64,000 nucleotides of DNA, taken from Allantophomopsis cytisporea (lineage: Eukaryota; Ascomycota; Leotiomycetes; Phacidiales; Phacidiaceae). Position 1 is the stretch's first letter, and each line of letters begins with the position of its first letter. This document shows, one piece after another, positions 12,882-24,410 of the stretch. The stretch is taken from assembly GCA_024752435.1 (NCBI GenBank), contig CP103034.1:992001-1056000 (forward strand). Reading direction: 5' to 3'. Both the position numbers and the translations under genes were made by a program. A model generated the notes under the pieces. It was not told where the DNA came from, ran no database searches, and worked only from the letters and a program-made list of their open reading frames with translations.

Positions 12882-14349
12882 GTCCGAGGCTGGGAGATGG
12901 GTGGTTTGTACGATTAATCTGAGATGTCTTTGGAATGTACTATATGTTGTTAAAATATTGTATTATTATTAGATGTGTATTATGAATACCTGATGGTCAT
13001 TGTCTCTGCTGAGGGTGTTTGCTTCATTTTGATATCATGTGCAGTATTTTCGCATAGTTTCGTTGGTAGTTCCATGGAATCGAGCATGATACCTATAATA
13101 TGACCTAGGTTATTTGATATCTACTTATATGCATAGCCGTATTCATTCCGTTATGGGTTTCCTCCTTCAATTCTCGTTGAGTTGAAATAGTTGATACTTT
13201 GTGTCGAACTCATAGCAAGTGTCAGGATAAATGGTCAATTATAGTCTTCACTTACGGTCCGCAATTTGATGGTCACTCCGCATTATGGTCATAATATTGC
13301 CCACTTTTCAACGAGCTAAATGACCATACCTTCATATACTTAAATTAGACTGCGAAGTAGACCCTGCTTCCCATCTTGAATCGCTATAGTATCCATAATC
13401 TTCACCATTCGTTGGTGACTCAACACTTTGACTTTCATAGAAGTCGTGTGCGATATCTTCAGATATTAGATAGTGGACTAGGAAGTCGACTGCTCTAAAA
13501 ATGCAGATAGGAATTGATGTTAAAATCCAAAGGATAGGGAGAGGATTTTCATAACAAAAGCCATGACGGGTTACAAGTCAAATACTGCGAATTATCATAA
13601 ATTACTCCAACAAAAGTATTTCAGACTCGAAAGCCCAAACAAGAATCTATATATCTTCCATCACATATAATATGATGAGAGAGAGATGTGGCTTGATCTG
13701 TTTGAGAGTCTCTAAATACGTGTTCAAGTCCTTCTACACTAATGACTGATATTCAGGTTGTAAAAGCAATGATTAACAAGCTATAATATCAGCACATTCT
13801 AATCTGAACCACTTGACTCTAAGAACGCTTGCAGAGACTAAATATCTTGTAGGGTATGTGAGCCTTCAGTGACAGGGTATATGGATGGTATTAGTTTAGC
13901 TAATAATATAGATTGCTAAATGGAACAGATATAAATTATGAAGCTTAATCATATACGCATTTGATATTGTACAGTTTTCTTGGCTGTCCCAGATCTTATA
14001 AACGCATTATTGAACATAAGAGTCATCCGAGGCAGTGCTAAAGGAATTGACTTTGTATCATCTACCATACTCAACCAATCCTGTATCCCTTGACTAAATA
14101 CTGAAAGGTATTCTTCCTCGTCTAAGATATGGCTGGGTAGGCAAGAGGCCGTAAGAAACCCCCCTAAAAGAGACCTTGACAGAAAGATATAGTGAGCTTG
14201 TAATATCTATACATCCTATTCCTTTGATACATTGTCGAGATTTTATTCCTACAGTTGTTCCCACCCATAATGCATCCTAAACTCCAAATATATGCCCCAA
14301 ACACCAGTAATGCTCTCATCAATCCACAACAAGAAGCAGTAGCAGATGG
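12882..14349. other. noncoding stretch
   Basis: About 1.5 kb of AT-rich sequence with no ORF that I can support. Only short poly(A/T) tracts and the 3' flanks of the neighbouring genes are visible. Confidence 0.5.
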
Positions 14350-14890
14350 TCATCTGTGTCGGTCTTTGCTCAACTGATCCTCATCCCTCTTGGGAAACCC
14401 TCCCACCCTCTCCGCACTTTTTACGATTTCTCTTCCCTTCTCTCCATCTCGCTCCTCAATTGGTAATCCCCACCATTCTCTGTGAAACTTTTCTTGCTCT
14501 TTTCGTCTCGCTTCCTTTGCTTCCCTCTCCTTCTGTCGTTGTAATCTTGTGGCGAACCATTCCTCTCTTGCAGCGTCCTGTTCTGCTTGGGTTGCTCGGG
14601 CAATCATGCAAGTATTCATGGCAAGTCGTTGGTCGCGACAGTAGTACGATGCAGTAAATGTTCGTCCGAGTGCGCAGTCGGCGAAGGCTATATGTTATGA
14701 GCACAATCCATAAAATATAAAGGGACTCAGGATTAGTATTACCTTTAATTTCGGCAGCGCAATAACCTCTTACTCGTGCATGATACAACTCTCGAACTTG
14801 AGCTTCTTGAGACGCAGATAGAGGCAATGGATTCCGAGACGGCATGGGCAGTCTGGGAACTGCCTCAACATCGGATTTTGGGGATACCAT
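14350..14890 (-). CDS. CMC1: COX assembly mitochondrial protein, Cmc1 family
   Basis: This is a small CHCH (twin Cx9C-type) protein of the mitochondrial intermembrane space that helps assemble cytochrome c oxidase. The exons are 14743-14890 and 14350-14687 with a 55-nt GT-AG intron. The join reads YCAAEIK-AFADCALGRTF, which is the expected first Cys-x9-Cys helix, and the second helix has YCRDQRLAMNTC. The first half, with VEAVPRLPMPSRNPLPLSAS, resembles fungal Cmc1. The rest is a charged coiled-coil-like tail rich in Lys, Glu and Arg. I chose ATG 14890 (MVSPKSDVEAV), giving 161 residues. An in-frame ATG at 14962 would add 24 residues of uncertain reality. The gene is divergent from UTP11, with 341 bases between the starts. 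Confidence 0.85.
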
Positions 14891-15231
14891 CGCGACAATT
14901 GTCACAATAGAAGTCGTTGCGGGATTAGTAACTTTCAATTGCTCGTTGAACAAATTAATCACATGGGCCGATCATCATTGCTCATGAAGCTCTCCCCGGT
15001 TAGTGCACCTTCCAGCTCCGCTCCGCTCCGCTCCACTGAAAAATAACCTTAGTCGCAAAATCTTGGCGCGGCTGAGAAAGTTCCATTTCTGAATCGATAT
15101 CGATAACATCGAACTGTCATAAATTTACAACTACTTTTTTGGACGTTTGACCACTGCAATTTTCTACGACAATCTGCGCGCAAACACGCCAAATACATTA
15201 ATACGATTTGTAGACATTGAAAAGTATCAAG
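14891..15231. promoter_or_regulatory. divergent promoter region between CMC1 and UTP11
   Basis: A 341-base shared upstream region with a short CTCCG tandem repeat (about 15014-15034). An alternative upstream ATG for CMC1 lies inside it at 14962. Confidence 0.45.
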
Positions 15232-16021
15232 ATGTCGTCCATGCGAAATGCCGTTCAACGGCGCAACCATAGAGAGAGAGCGCAACCATTGGAGCGTGAG
15301 AAATGGGGTCTTTTGGAGAAGCACAAGGTATTTCAACTTGTCAAGATACGTGACTTTCGACCAAGACTAATGTTTGTAGGATTACTCTGCCCGTGCGAAA
15401 GACTTCAATGCAAAGAAGGCGAAGCTCAAGAATCTGCGTCAAAAGGTCCTCGAAAAGAACCCAGATGAGTTCTACTTCGGTATGATGTCCAGAAAGGGAC
15501 CTTCTACAGTTGGGAAGAACCGAACGGGTACCGTCAACGCCGACAGAGGCAACGAAGTTTTGTCACAAGATGCCGTCAGATTGTTCAAGACACAGGATCT
15601 GGGATACGTGCGGACCATGAGAAATAAAACACAGAAGGAGGTGGACCTGCTGAAGATGCAAGTTGTTGGGATCAAGAGTGACGGGAAGAAGGTTGTTTAT
15701 GTGGACAACAAAGATGAGCAGATGCAGATGCTAGAAGGCCTGGAGGACGACGAGGACGAGGATATGAGTGATATGAGCGAGGACGAAGAGGAGGAGCCAA
15801 AAGAAGCCGAGGACCCTCAGGCAAGAAAACTACGAAAACTGCAAGAACGGGAGGCCGAGAAACTTGAGACGAAATTAGAGATTGCTAGAGAAAGGTTACG
15901 AGCTCTGACACAAGCGGAGGAAGCATTGGAATTGCAGAGGGCAAAGATGGCAAAATCGCCGTCAGTTGGAGGAGTCAACAAGCAGGGTGTCAAATTCAAG
16001 GTCCGGGAGAGAAAGAGATAG
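15232..16021 (+). CDS. UTP11: U3 snoRNA-associated protein 11 (SSU processome)
   Basis: This is a subunit of the nucleolar small-subunit processome, needed with U3 snoRNA for 18S rRNA maturation. The exons are 15232-15327 and 15380-16021 with a 52-nt intron. The join reads LLEKHK-DYSARAKDFNAKK, the standard family sequence, and the product has 245 residues, close to the usual Utp11 length. The start MSSMRNAVQRRNHRERAQP is the canonical N-terminus, which fixes the start codon. Further family hallmarks are NPDEFYFGMM and LFKTQDLGYVRTMRNK (around residues 60 and 105), then an acidic stretch (about 145-165), a long charged helix and a basic VKFKVRERKR end. The whole protein is rich in Lys/Arg/Glu, as expected for an rRNA-binding extended protein. 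Confidence 0.95.
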
Positions 16022-17053
16022 AGTCTAGTGATAATTTCTTAGATATATGATTCCCCCTTTGCTGCATGTCTATCTGACTAAGATCTGTTTTTTTCGGGTT
16101 TGTGACTCATTATTTGAATGTATCGTATTTCGGAGTCACAAAGCCATGAATTAGGCAGATGCAACTATCCTACTGCCTGGAAAAAATAAGAGAGCGTTTG
16201 CTCTTATCACAAGAATCGTACCTTGATTTGAACATTTGGTCCATAATATTGGTAGATATGATCTAATGCAAAACCCAAGTGATACAAAAGACGTATGTTC
16301 CTCAGGTGTTGCATATCGCTTGATTTATGCAAATTCTGAGTAAAAATTAGCTGAGGAAACAAAGAAGCCTCCCCTGCCTTGTCAACTGTTCACTCTCGAT
16401 AATTAAAGCTGATCTCAAAATAAATCTTGATTGCGGAGGTGGAGTTCGCTTCCAAAAACCAAGGCCGCAACGTCCCATAGTCAGGCCGCAAGAACGAACT
16501 CCAGGCAATATTCGGTTAGCGTCATTTGAGCTTAAGAGCCGCTTGAGATTCTTCGTGTTGCCATTCAACAACCGATCCAGAACAACACCCCAGCGTCATC
16601 ACCAGTACGTGGAATAGCGCGTCCAGCACCGTGCATTCCCTGTCGCATACCTTTCTACACCTGAGGAAGGCATCAACACTCTTTACGGCGTCGAAATCGG
16701 TTCGGTAGAGCTCAAACGGCCGGGAAGTGAGGGTATAACGAGGCCATCGGCCAGGCTGCCTTCGGTGTCATCGCGCGACGACAACCATCAACGACCTCGT
16801 CCATCGTGCTCAACTTCATCAGCGGGAGTCACAGCGACCTTTGGTATATTTTGGACGTTGTGGACCTGAAGTGAACGTATCTCGATCTGTTACGACCTTC
16901 GCCTTACGCTGCGCAGCACGGCCAAATCAATACGGTCTACAACTATTGTCAATCTGACTATCCTCGATCAAAGCGCCTGACCTTCGAGGTTTACCCATCG
17001 ATTCAACACAGTCGATTATCACCCTGTGTGTAGATTGATAAGAAATAGCAAAC
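16022..17053. promoter_or_regulatory. intergenic region with the RPB1 promoter
   Basis: About 1 kb between the UTP11 stop and the RPB1 start. The half next to RPB1 is less AT-rich than the other and has no supported ORF. A 74-codon minus-strand ORF (16347-16571) has no family features. I see no RNA gene. Confidence 0.45.
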
Positions 17054-20000
17054 ATGGCGAACTTATACTTTGAGCGCTCTGATGCGCCTTTGCGCACGAT
17101 CCAGGAGATTCAGTTCGGTCTGCTCTCTCCAGAAGAGATCAAGAACATGAGTGTAGCTCATATTTTATACCCTGAGACCATGGACGACAGCAAAATGAAG
17201 CCACGCGATCAAGGTCTCAACGACCCACGTCTTGGATCTATCGACCGACAATTCAAATGTGCGACTTGCGACCAAGGAATGTCAGAGTGTCCTGGTCACT
17301 TTGGTCATATTGAGTTGGCTAAGCCGGTTTTCCATCCTGGATTTCTGAAGAAGATTAAGAAGATCTTGGAAATGGTTTGCCACAACTGCGGTAGAGTGTT
17401 GCTCAGCAGGGTCAGTCAGCCTAAGTGAGGTGAAGTGCTTAAATGTGCATTTATGCTAACGCTCAGGATCAGGAGAATCCAGCATACGCAGCAGCAATGA
17501 AAATTCGCGATCCGAAGCGTAGATTTGACGCAATCTGGAGACTATGTAAGCCAAAGATGATTTGCGAAACTGATCCCCCAGCCGAGGATGGTGATAGTAC
17601 CGATCCAAAGAAGCAAGTGAGATCACATGGTGGATGTGGAAACACCCAACCAGAGGTACGACAGACTGCTTTACAACTTTGGGGTACCTGGAAAGTACCA
17701 AAAGACGAGGATAATGAAGGTCAGCAGCCTGAGAAGAGACAAATTACACCTGAAATGGCTCTGCAGGTTTTCCGTAATATCTCCACCGAAGAGATTTACG
17801 ACCTTGGTCTCAGCAACGACTATGCTCGCCCAGAGTGGATGATTATCACTGTTTTACCAGTTCCACCTCCACCTGTTCGTCCAAGTATTTCTATGGACGG
17901 TACTGGGCAGGGCATGCGTGGAGAGGATGATCTGACCTACAAGCTTGGTGATATCATTCGTGCCAACGGTAATGTTCGTCAAGCTCAGCAGGAAGGCTCT
18001 CCAGCCCATATTGCCAACGACTTCGAGGCACTGCTTCAGTACCATGTTGCTACGTACATGGACAACGATATCGCTGGTCAACCACAGGCTCTGCAGAAGT
18101 CTGGTAGACCCGTCAAGTCTATTCGTGCTCGCCTGAAGGGAAAGGAGGGACGTCTCCGTGGTAACTTAATGGGAAAGCGTGTAGATTTTTCTGCACGAAC
18201 GGTCATTACTGGTGACCCCAACTTGTCTCTTGATGAAGTTGGAGTACCCAGAAGTATCGCGAGAACACTCACTTATCCTGAGACTGTCACTCCATACAAC
18301 ATCGGCAAGCTTCATCAACTCGTACAGAATGGACCCAATGAGCATCCTGGTGCTAAGTATGTCATCCGTTCAGATGGTACTCGTATTGATTTACGACACA
18401 ATAAACGTGCTGGTCAGATTTCTCTAGAGTATGGCTGGAAGGTTGAACGACACATTATCGATGGTGATTTCATCATTTTCAATCGTCAACCATCCTTGCA
18501 CAAGGAATCTATGATGGGTCACAGAGTCAAAGTCATGCCGTACTCGACCTTCCGGTTGAATTTGTCGGTCACTTCTCCATATAACGCCGATTTTGATGGT
18601 GACGAAATGAACTTGCACGTTCCGCAGACCGAGGAGACTCGTGCTGAGATTATGCAGCTCTGTATGGTGCCTCTCAACATCGTTTCTCCACAGCGTAACG
18701 GTCCTCTCATGGGTATTGTACAAGACACTCTTGCTGGTGTGTACAAGATGTGTAGAAGAGATGTATTCCTAACCAAGGAGGCTATGATGAACGTTCTTTT
18801 GTGGGTTCCGGATTGGGATGGGGTGATTCCACAACCTGCTATCTTCAAGCCACGTCCAAGATGGACCGGAAAGCAGTTGATCAGTATGGTTATCCCTAAG
18901 AACGTGAACCTTCACATGCCAAATGATGCTCGAGAGGATTCTCCTCTTAAGGATGACGGTATGCTCATAAATGGTGGAGAGCTTATGTTTGGTCTCCTCA
19001 CAAAGAAGGTCGTCGGTGCTACTGGGGGCGGTATTATTCATATTGTCTTCAACGAGCAAGGTCCAGCTGCGGCCATGGCGTTCTTCAACGGTTGTCAAAG
19101 AGTTGTCAACTATTGGCTTCTTCACAATGGTTTCAGTATCGGTATCGGTGACACGATTCCAGATAAGCCAACTATTGAGAAGATCGAGGGCGCTATCAAC
19201 GACCAGAAGGCTGAGGTTGCTGAGCTCACCGCGAAGGCTACGGCTAACGAGCTTGAGTCTCTTCCGGGTATGAACGTTCGTGAGACATTCGAGTCCCAAG
19301 TCTCCAAGGCTCTTAATACTGCCCGTGATAAAGCTGGTACCAGAACAGAACAGTCTCTCAAGGACATAAACAATGCCGTCATCATGGCCCGATCTGGTTC
19401 AAAGGGTTCTACGATCAATATTTCCCAGATGACAGCTGTCGTTGGTCAGCAATCCGTCGAGGGTAAACGTATTCCTTTCGGTTTCAAGTACCGTACTCTC
19501 CCTCATTTCACCAAGGATGATTACTCTCCAGAATCCAGAGGTTTCGTGGAGAACTCTTACCTCCGAGGTCTCACACCTACTGAGTTCTTCTTTCACGCCA
19601 TGGCTGGTCGTGAAGGTCTCATTGATACTGCTGTCAAGACTGCCGAAACTGGTTACATTCAGCGCCGTTTGGTCAAGGCTCTTGAAGATGTTATGGCCAA
19701 GTACGACGGAACTGTTCGTAACTCTCTTGGTGATATTGTGCAATTTGTTTACGGAGAAGACGGTCTCGATGGTGTTTACATTGAGAAGCAGCGTGTTGAC
19801 CACATCAACATGTCAGAGAAGCATTTTAACGAACGTTACCGTCTTGATGTTATGGACGAGAAGAGACCTATCCCCTCTGATTTACTCGAGCATGCGCATG
19901 AGCTTGCAGGCGATCTCACGGTGCAGCAACTTCTTGACGAAGAGTTTGAGCAGCTCAAGACTGATCGTGTCATGTTGAGAGATGTCAACTTCAAGAAAAA

Positions 20001-22407
20001 GGATGAAGAGATGATGCAGCTTCCTCTTAACGTCGTTCGTATCATTGATAGTGCTAAGCGCCTTTTCAAGGTCGATGAAACTCACCGCAGTGACCTTCAT
20101 CCAGCAGAAGTCATTCCACAAGTTCGCCAGCTTCTGGACCGCATGGTCATTGTTCGTGGTGACGATCCTTTGTCTCAGGAAGCCCAGCTTAACGCAACAC
20201 TGCTTATCAAGGCCCACCTCCGATCTCGATTGGCATACAAGCGTGTTGCAATGCACATGCGCCTCAACAAGCTTGCTTTTGCCCATATCATTGGAGAACT
20301 TGAGGCCCGCTTCACACGTGCACTTGTCAATCCAGGTGAAATGGTTGGTGTCCTTGCTGCCCAGTCCATTGGTGAGCCCGCTACTCAGATGACACTGAAC
20401 ACATTCCATTTTGCTGGTGTGTCGTCGAAGAACGTTACTCTTGGTGTACCGCGTCTGAAGGAAATTCTTAACGTCGCCACAAACATCAAGACACCATCCA
20501 TGGTTGTCTACCAAGAAGGTGATATCGCTGGCCAGGACACAGCTAAACTTCTCCGAAGTGCTGTTGAGCATACTTCTCTCCGCGCTGTTACCGCTGCCAC
20601 TGAGATCTACTACGACCCTGTCATCGACAGTACAAACATTGAGGATGATACAGACATGATCGAATCTTACTTCATGCTTTCCGAGACCGTTGATGATGTC
20701 GAGAGTCAATCTCGTTGGCTTCTGCGTCTGATTCTTGATCGTCAAAAGATGTTGGACAAGGGACTTAACGTTGACGATGTGGCGGCAAAGATTAAGGAGA
20801 ACTACCCCAAGGATCTTGCTGTCATTTTCAGTGATAACAACGCTGAGGAACAAGTTATTCGTATTCGAATGATGAAGCAATCGGAGAACAAGTACGATGA
20901 CGATGAGATTGAGGAGGATATCATGCTCAAGAAGTTGGAAGAACATATTCTTGATACTCTCACCCTCCGTGGTGTTCCCGGAATTGAGCGAGCTTTCTTG
21001 AATAAAGAGACTAAGCTTATTGAGACACCGGAGGGTGCTCTCTTGGCTAACAAGGACGATCCACGTTGTATTGAATGGTACTTGGACACCAGTGGGACTG
21101 CTCTTGCCGAGGTCTTGACTGTTCCAGGTGTTGATACCACACGAACTTACTCCAATCACTTCATTCAAGTCTTTGAAGTGTTTGGTATCGAGGCCACTCG
21201 TTCTGCGTTGATGCGCGAGTTGACCCAAGTGTTGGCGTTCGATGGTTCTTATGTCAACCATCGTCATCTAGCGCTGTTGGTTGATGTCATGACATCCCGT
21301 GGTCATCTCATGGCTATTACTCGTCATGGTATCAATCGTGCTGATACTGGTGCACTTATGAGATGTTCTTTCGAGGAAACTGTCGAAATTCTTCTCGAGG
21401 CCGCTGCTGTTGGTGAACTTGACGACTGCCGTGGTATCTCTGAGAACGTCATGCTTGGTCAATTGGCACCAATGGGTACTGGAGAGCTTGAGCTTCTCCT
21501 TGATCCAAAGATGCTTGAGACTGTCATGTCAGACAACGCTAGAATGGGTCTTGTTGGAGGTCTTGCTGCCAAGGGTAGTGACATGGACGGTGCAGCCACA
21601 CCATACGACAACGGCTCACCTCTTCAGGAGAGTGGCTGGATTGGATCTCCTGACTATGGTGCAAACTTCTCTCCTATCATCAGCGCTGGCTCTGAGTCTC
21701 CAAGTGGATTTGGTACCGAATATGGTGGTAGTGTGACCGGCTTCGGTGGCATGAGTCCTTATGGTGCTCGCAGCCCTGGAGGACAGGGATACAGTCCTAC
21801 CTCTCCTTTCAACACGAGCCCAAGTTCACCACAGTACTCTCCAACCTCCCCAGGCTACAGTCCTACATCTCCAATGGGTCTCACAAGTCCTGGTTATGCT
21901 GTGTCTCCACAATTCTCCCCGGTCTCTCCTGCTTTCACACCAACCAGTCCAAGCTACAGCCCAACTTCTCCTGCTTATGGCCGTGCTGGTACCAGCCCAA
22001 CCAGTCCAAGTTATTCTCCAACTTCTCCCAGTTACTCGCCTACCAGCCCTAACTACTCTCCAACGAGTCCGTCTTTCTCCCCAACCAGCCCAAGCTATTC
22101 TCCGACAAGTCCGCAGTACAGTCCAACGAGTCCTGCGTTTGGCGGTGGGGCCGCTTCCAAGCTCTCCCCTACGAGCCCCAGCTACTCGCCAACGTCCCCA
22201 GCCTACAGTCCAACCAGCCCTTCCTTCTCCCCTACCTCCCCAGCATTTGCTGGAAGATCTCCTACTTCCCCTCTCAATGCGCCATACTCAGCCACATCCC
22301 CGTAAGTATTATGTATATATTACCTGAAGATTTTGAGCTCACACACTCCTAGAAAATACTCACCAACTTCTCCAACATACTCTCCAACCTCTCCTCGAGG
22401 CAACTAA
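17054..22407 (+). CDS. RPB1: DNA-directed RNA polymerase II largest subunit
   Basis: This is the catalytic largest subunit of nuclear RNA polymerase II. The exons are 17054-17410, 17467-22301 and 22353-22407 (introns of 56 and 51 nt), giving 1,748 residues, normal for filamentous fungi. In order: the N-terminal clamp with zinc ligands ([17 protein letters not shown] and CHNCG, residues about 75-115), the active-site [10 protein letters not shown] near residue 492 with the Mg-binding Asp triad, the trigger-loop and bridge-helix regions, and the CTD. I count 13 exact YSPTSP units among degenerate ones, starting near residue 1,575. The last two exact units and the end RGN lie on the 55-nt third exon, so the CTD tail is split by an intron. 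Strong codon bias creates a 461-codon antisense ORF that is not a gene. It converges with the crotonase gene. Confidence 0.98.
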
Positions 22408-22670
22408 GCGTTGCTTCATGCTTCCTGTATTAACAATTTTCAAAAACCAAAAAGATTTGCGAGTGCATTTTCACGGTGGAGTTCGGGCTTTTACGTAAGT
22501 CTTTGAGCAACGAGGGTGTCTGATAGCATATGGCGTTTTAGGCGCAGAACTGCTACATCTGCGAAAGTTGGGTTCAACTACCAAATTGTAATAAAGCTCA
22601 GGCAGTAGTAGCATAGAGAGAAATGACAAACAAATTAGATGTCCTTTTTTTGTAGTTACTTAAATGCTGA

Positions 22671-23676
22671 TCATAACTTCGCCTTTTCGCTCTTGTTCTG
22701 TGACACAGAAACATCAATCTCCTTCCACCATGGCCAAACTCTTGGGGCGTCTGTATCCATTGTCCCTGAAAACTTTGCCTGCCTCTTCCCGAGGAAGGAA
22801 TTCACGCCTTCATCCCTATCTGGCCCCTTGTAAACATCGACCAAGACTTTCGAAGTCAACAACTGTGATTCTTCAACATTATTCGGTCCTCTCCAAATCA
22901 TCTCTTTCATCAAATGTGTACTAACAACACTCGTGCTCTTCGCAATCTCCTCTGCAAGCTCTAAAGCTCTCTCCAAGACCCTTTCCGTATCAGTAACCTC
23001 ACTAAAAAGTCCCTCCAGCAACGGACTCGTCGCAGAAATGACCTCCCCTGTGGTAATCAGGTGCATGGCGCGCCCATATCCTACAAGTCTAGGCAGATAG
23101 AAACTACTACAAGCCTCCATTGCAATGCCTCTCCTTGCAAATACAAACCCAATTTTTGCTGTCTTGGCTACGATGCGGATGTTCATCGGCAGCGTCATCG
23201 TTATCCCTTTGTCACGTCAGTACCAAAGTCTTCAAATTCACTGCATTTACCATATCAAGTATATACATCATATGTAGTTCAGTATATGAGGACTTACCAA
23301 CACCAACCGCACTCCCATTAATCGCCCCAATAACAGGTTTCCGGCAATTCTGAAGCGCAAGAGCAACCTGTCCTCCAGTATCCCGGTGGTCCTCATACGT
23401 GTCTGCTGTTGTCAACCCATTGGCAAGATCTGCGCCTGCACAGAAGATCCGCCCTTGGCCGGTAAAGACGATGCAGCGGACACGCGAATCGTGGGATAGG
23501 TATTCGAGTACCGTCACTATGGATGTGGCCATTTCATATGTGAATGCATTTTGATTTGCGGGGCGGTGAACTGTGATAATTACGATTGGGGTGGGGGTTG
23601 GAGAGGAGGGGGGGTGGTGGGATATGAGAATGTGGGGGAGGTGGAGATCGTTGTAGGACGGTGGGTAAGAAAACAT
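22671..23676 (-). CDS. enoyl-CoA hydratase/isomerase family protein with peroxisomal PTS1-like end
   Basis: This is a crotonase-fold enzyme acting on acyl-CoA thioesters, probably in fatty-acid beta-oxidation. The exons are 23298-23676 and 22671-23206 with a 91-nt intron. The join reads AINGSAVGVG-ITMTLPMNIR, the conserved crotonase block, giving 304 residues. Visible motifs: an oxyanion-hole segment FTGQGRIFCAGADL (about residues 75-88), a second segment GAINGSAVGVG, and ARRGIAMEACSSFYLPRLVG, where the Glu matches the position used by isomerase-type members. The protein ends in A-K-L, an allowed type 1 peroxisomal signal, so a peroxisomal location is likely. Whether it is a hydratase, a delta3,delta2-isomerase or another crotonase cannot be decided from motifs. 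The convergent spacing to RPB1 is 263 bases. Confidence 0.88.
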
Positions 23677-24410
23677 GTTCTGATGGTTTGTGAAATTTGT
23701 AGATGTTTCTTGAGGACTGAGATAGTTATGAGGGGATTGGTAGTATCAATTATTTATGGATCCTAGAGTTAAATTATATGCTTAGGAGCATACCTTGAGC
23801 TAGTGAGATTTTGTGATAACTAATAGATTATCCTGACGTTGAACCTCGGTGAAGTGTGGGGTAAGCTTGAGTAATCCGGGGTTAAAGCACTGTTGTCTCA
23901 ACTTAATTCAACAGCAGTAACGGGATCTAAATATTCGTCGATTCCAAAATTGGGCGCTATTATAAACTATTATATTGTAAAGTATCAATTGCCAGACTAC
24001 TTCATCCTTTGCTTGAACTTAGTGTTATATCAATGTTGCGGTGTCCTCGATCTGTACCGCGGCCTATCATGAGAACCATGGTTCAATCATCAAGGTTATC
24101 ACAATACCGAATAAATCTCTTCTTCTCTGTTTCAGTTTTGTGCCTTGAAGATATCGTACTGCAGTGTTTGTTAGCATGTTAGTATGATAATATCAGTATA
24201 ACACTATTTGTTAAACACATTTCTGTTGCTGTGCATCTGCATCCATCTGATTTATCATATGCAAATGTACTGGCAAATCCTTGCCCTCATAGCCAGCGGC
24301 TGGATTCTACAACACCGAAATATTCGCCGAAAGCATTCAAGTTTATGGATATTTTGCGAAAGGCAATCACTCAATGCCAGAAGGGCAGCATAAAAGTTAA
24401 CATGAATTCC
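23677..24410. other. noncoding stretch
   Basis: About 730 bases holding the crotonase promoter and the 3' flank of the next gene. The sequence is AT-rich and I see no gene. Confidence 0.5.

Noticed and set aside
14891..14962. Longer N-terminus for CMC1 starting at 14962
   Set aside because: The extra 24 residues (MINLFNEQLKVTNPATTS onward) do not resemble the short Cmc1 N-terminus, so ATG 14890 was preferred, though this is not proven.
19882..21267. 461-codon ORF antisense to RPB1
   Set aside because: It mirrors the highly codon-biased RPB1 coding sequence, has no family features and no splice or start context. Long antisense ORFs are common opposite such genes.
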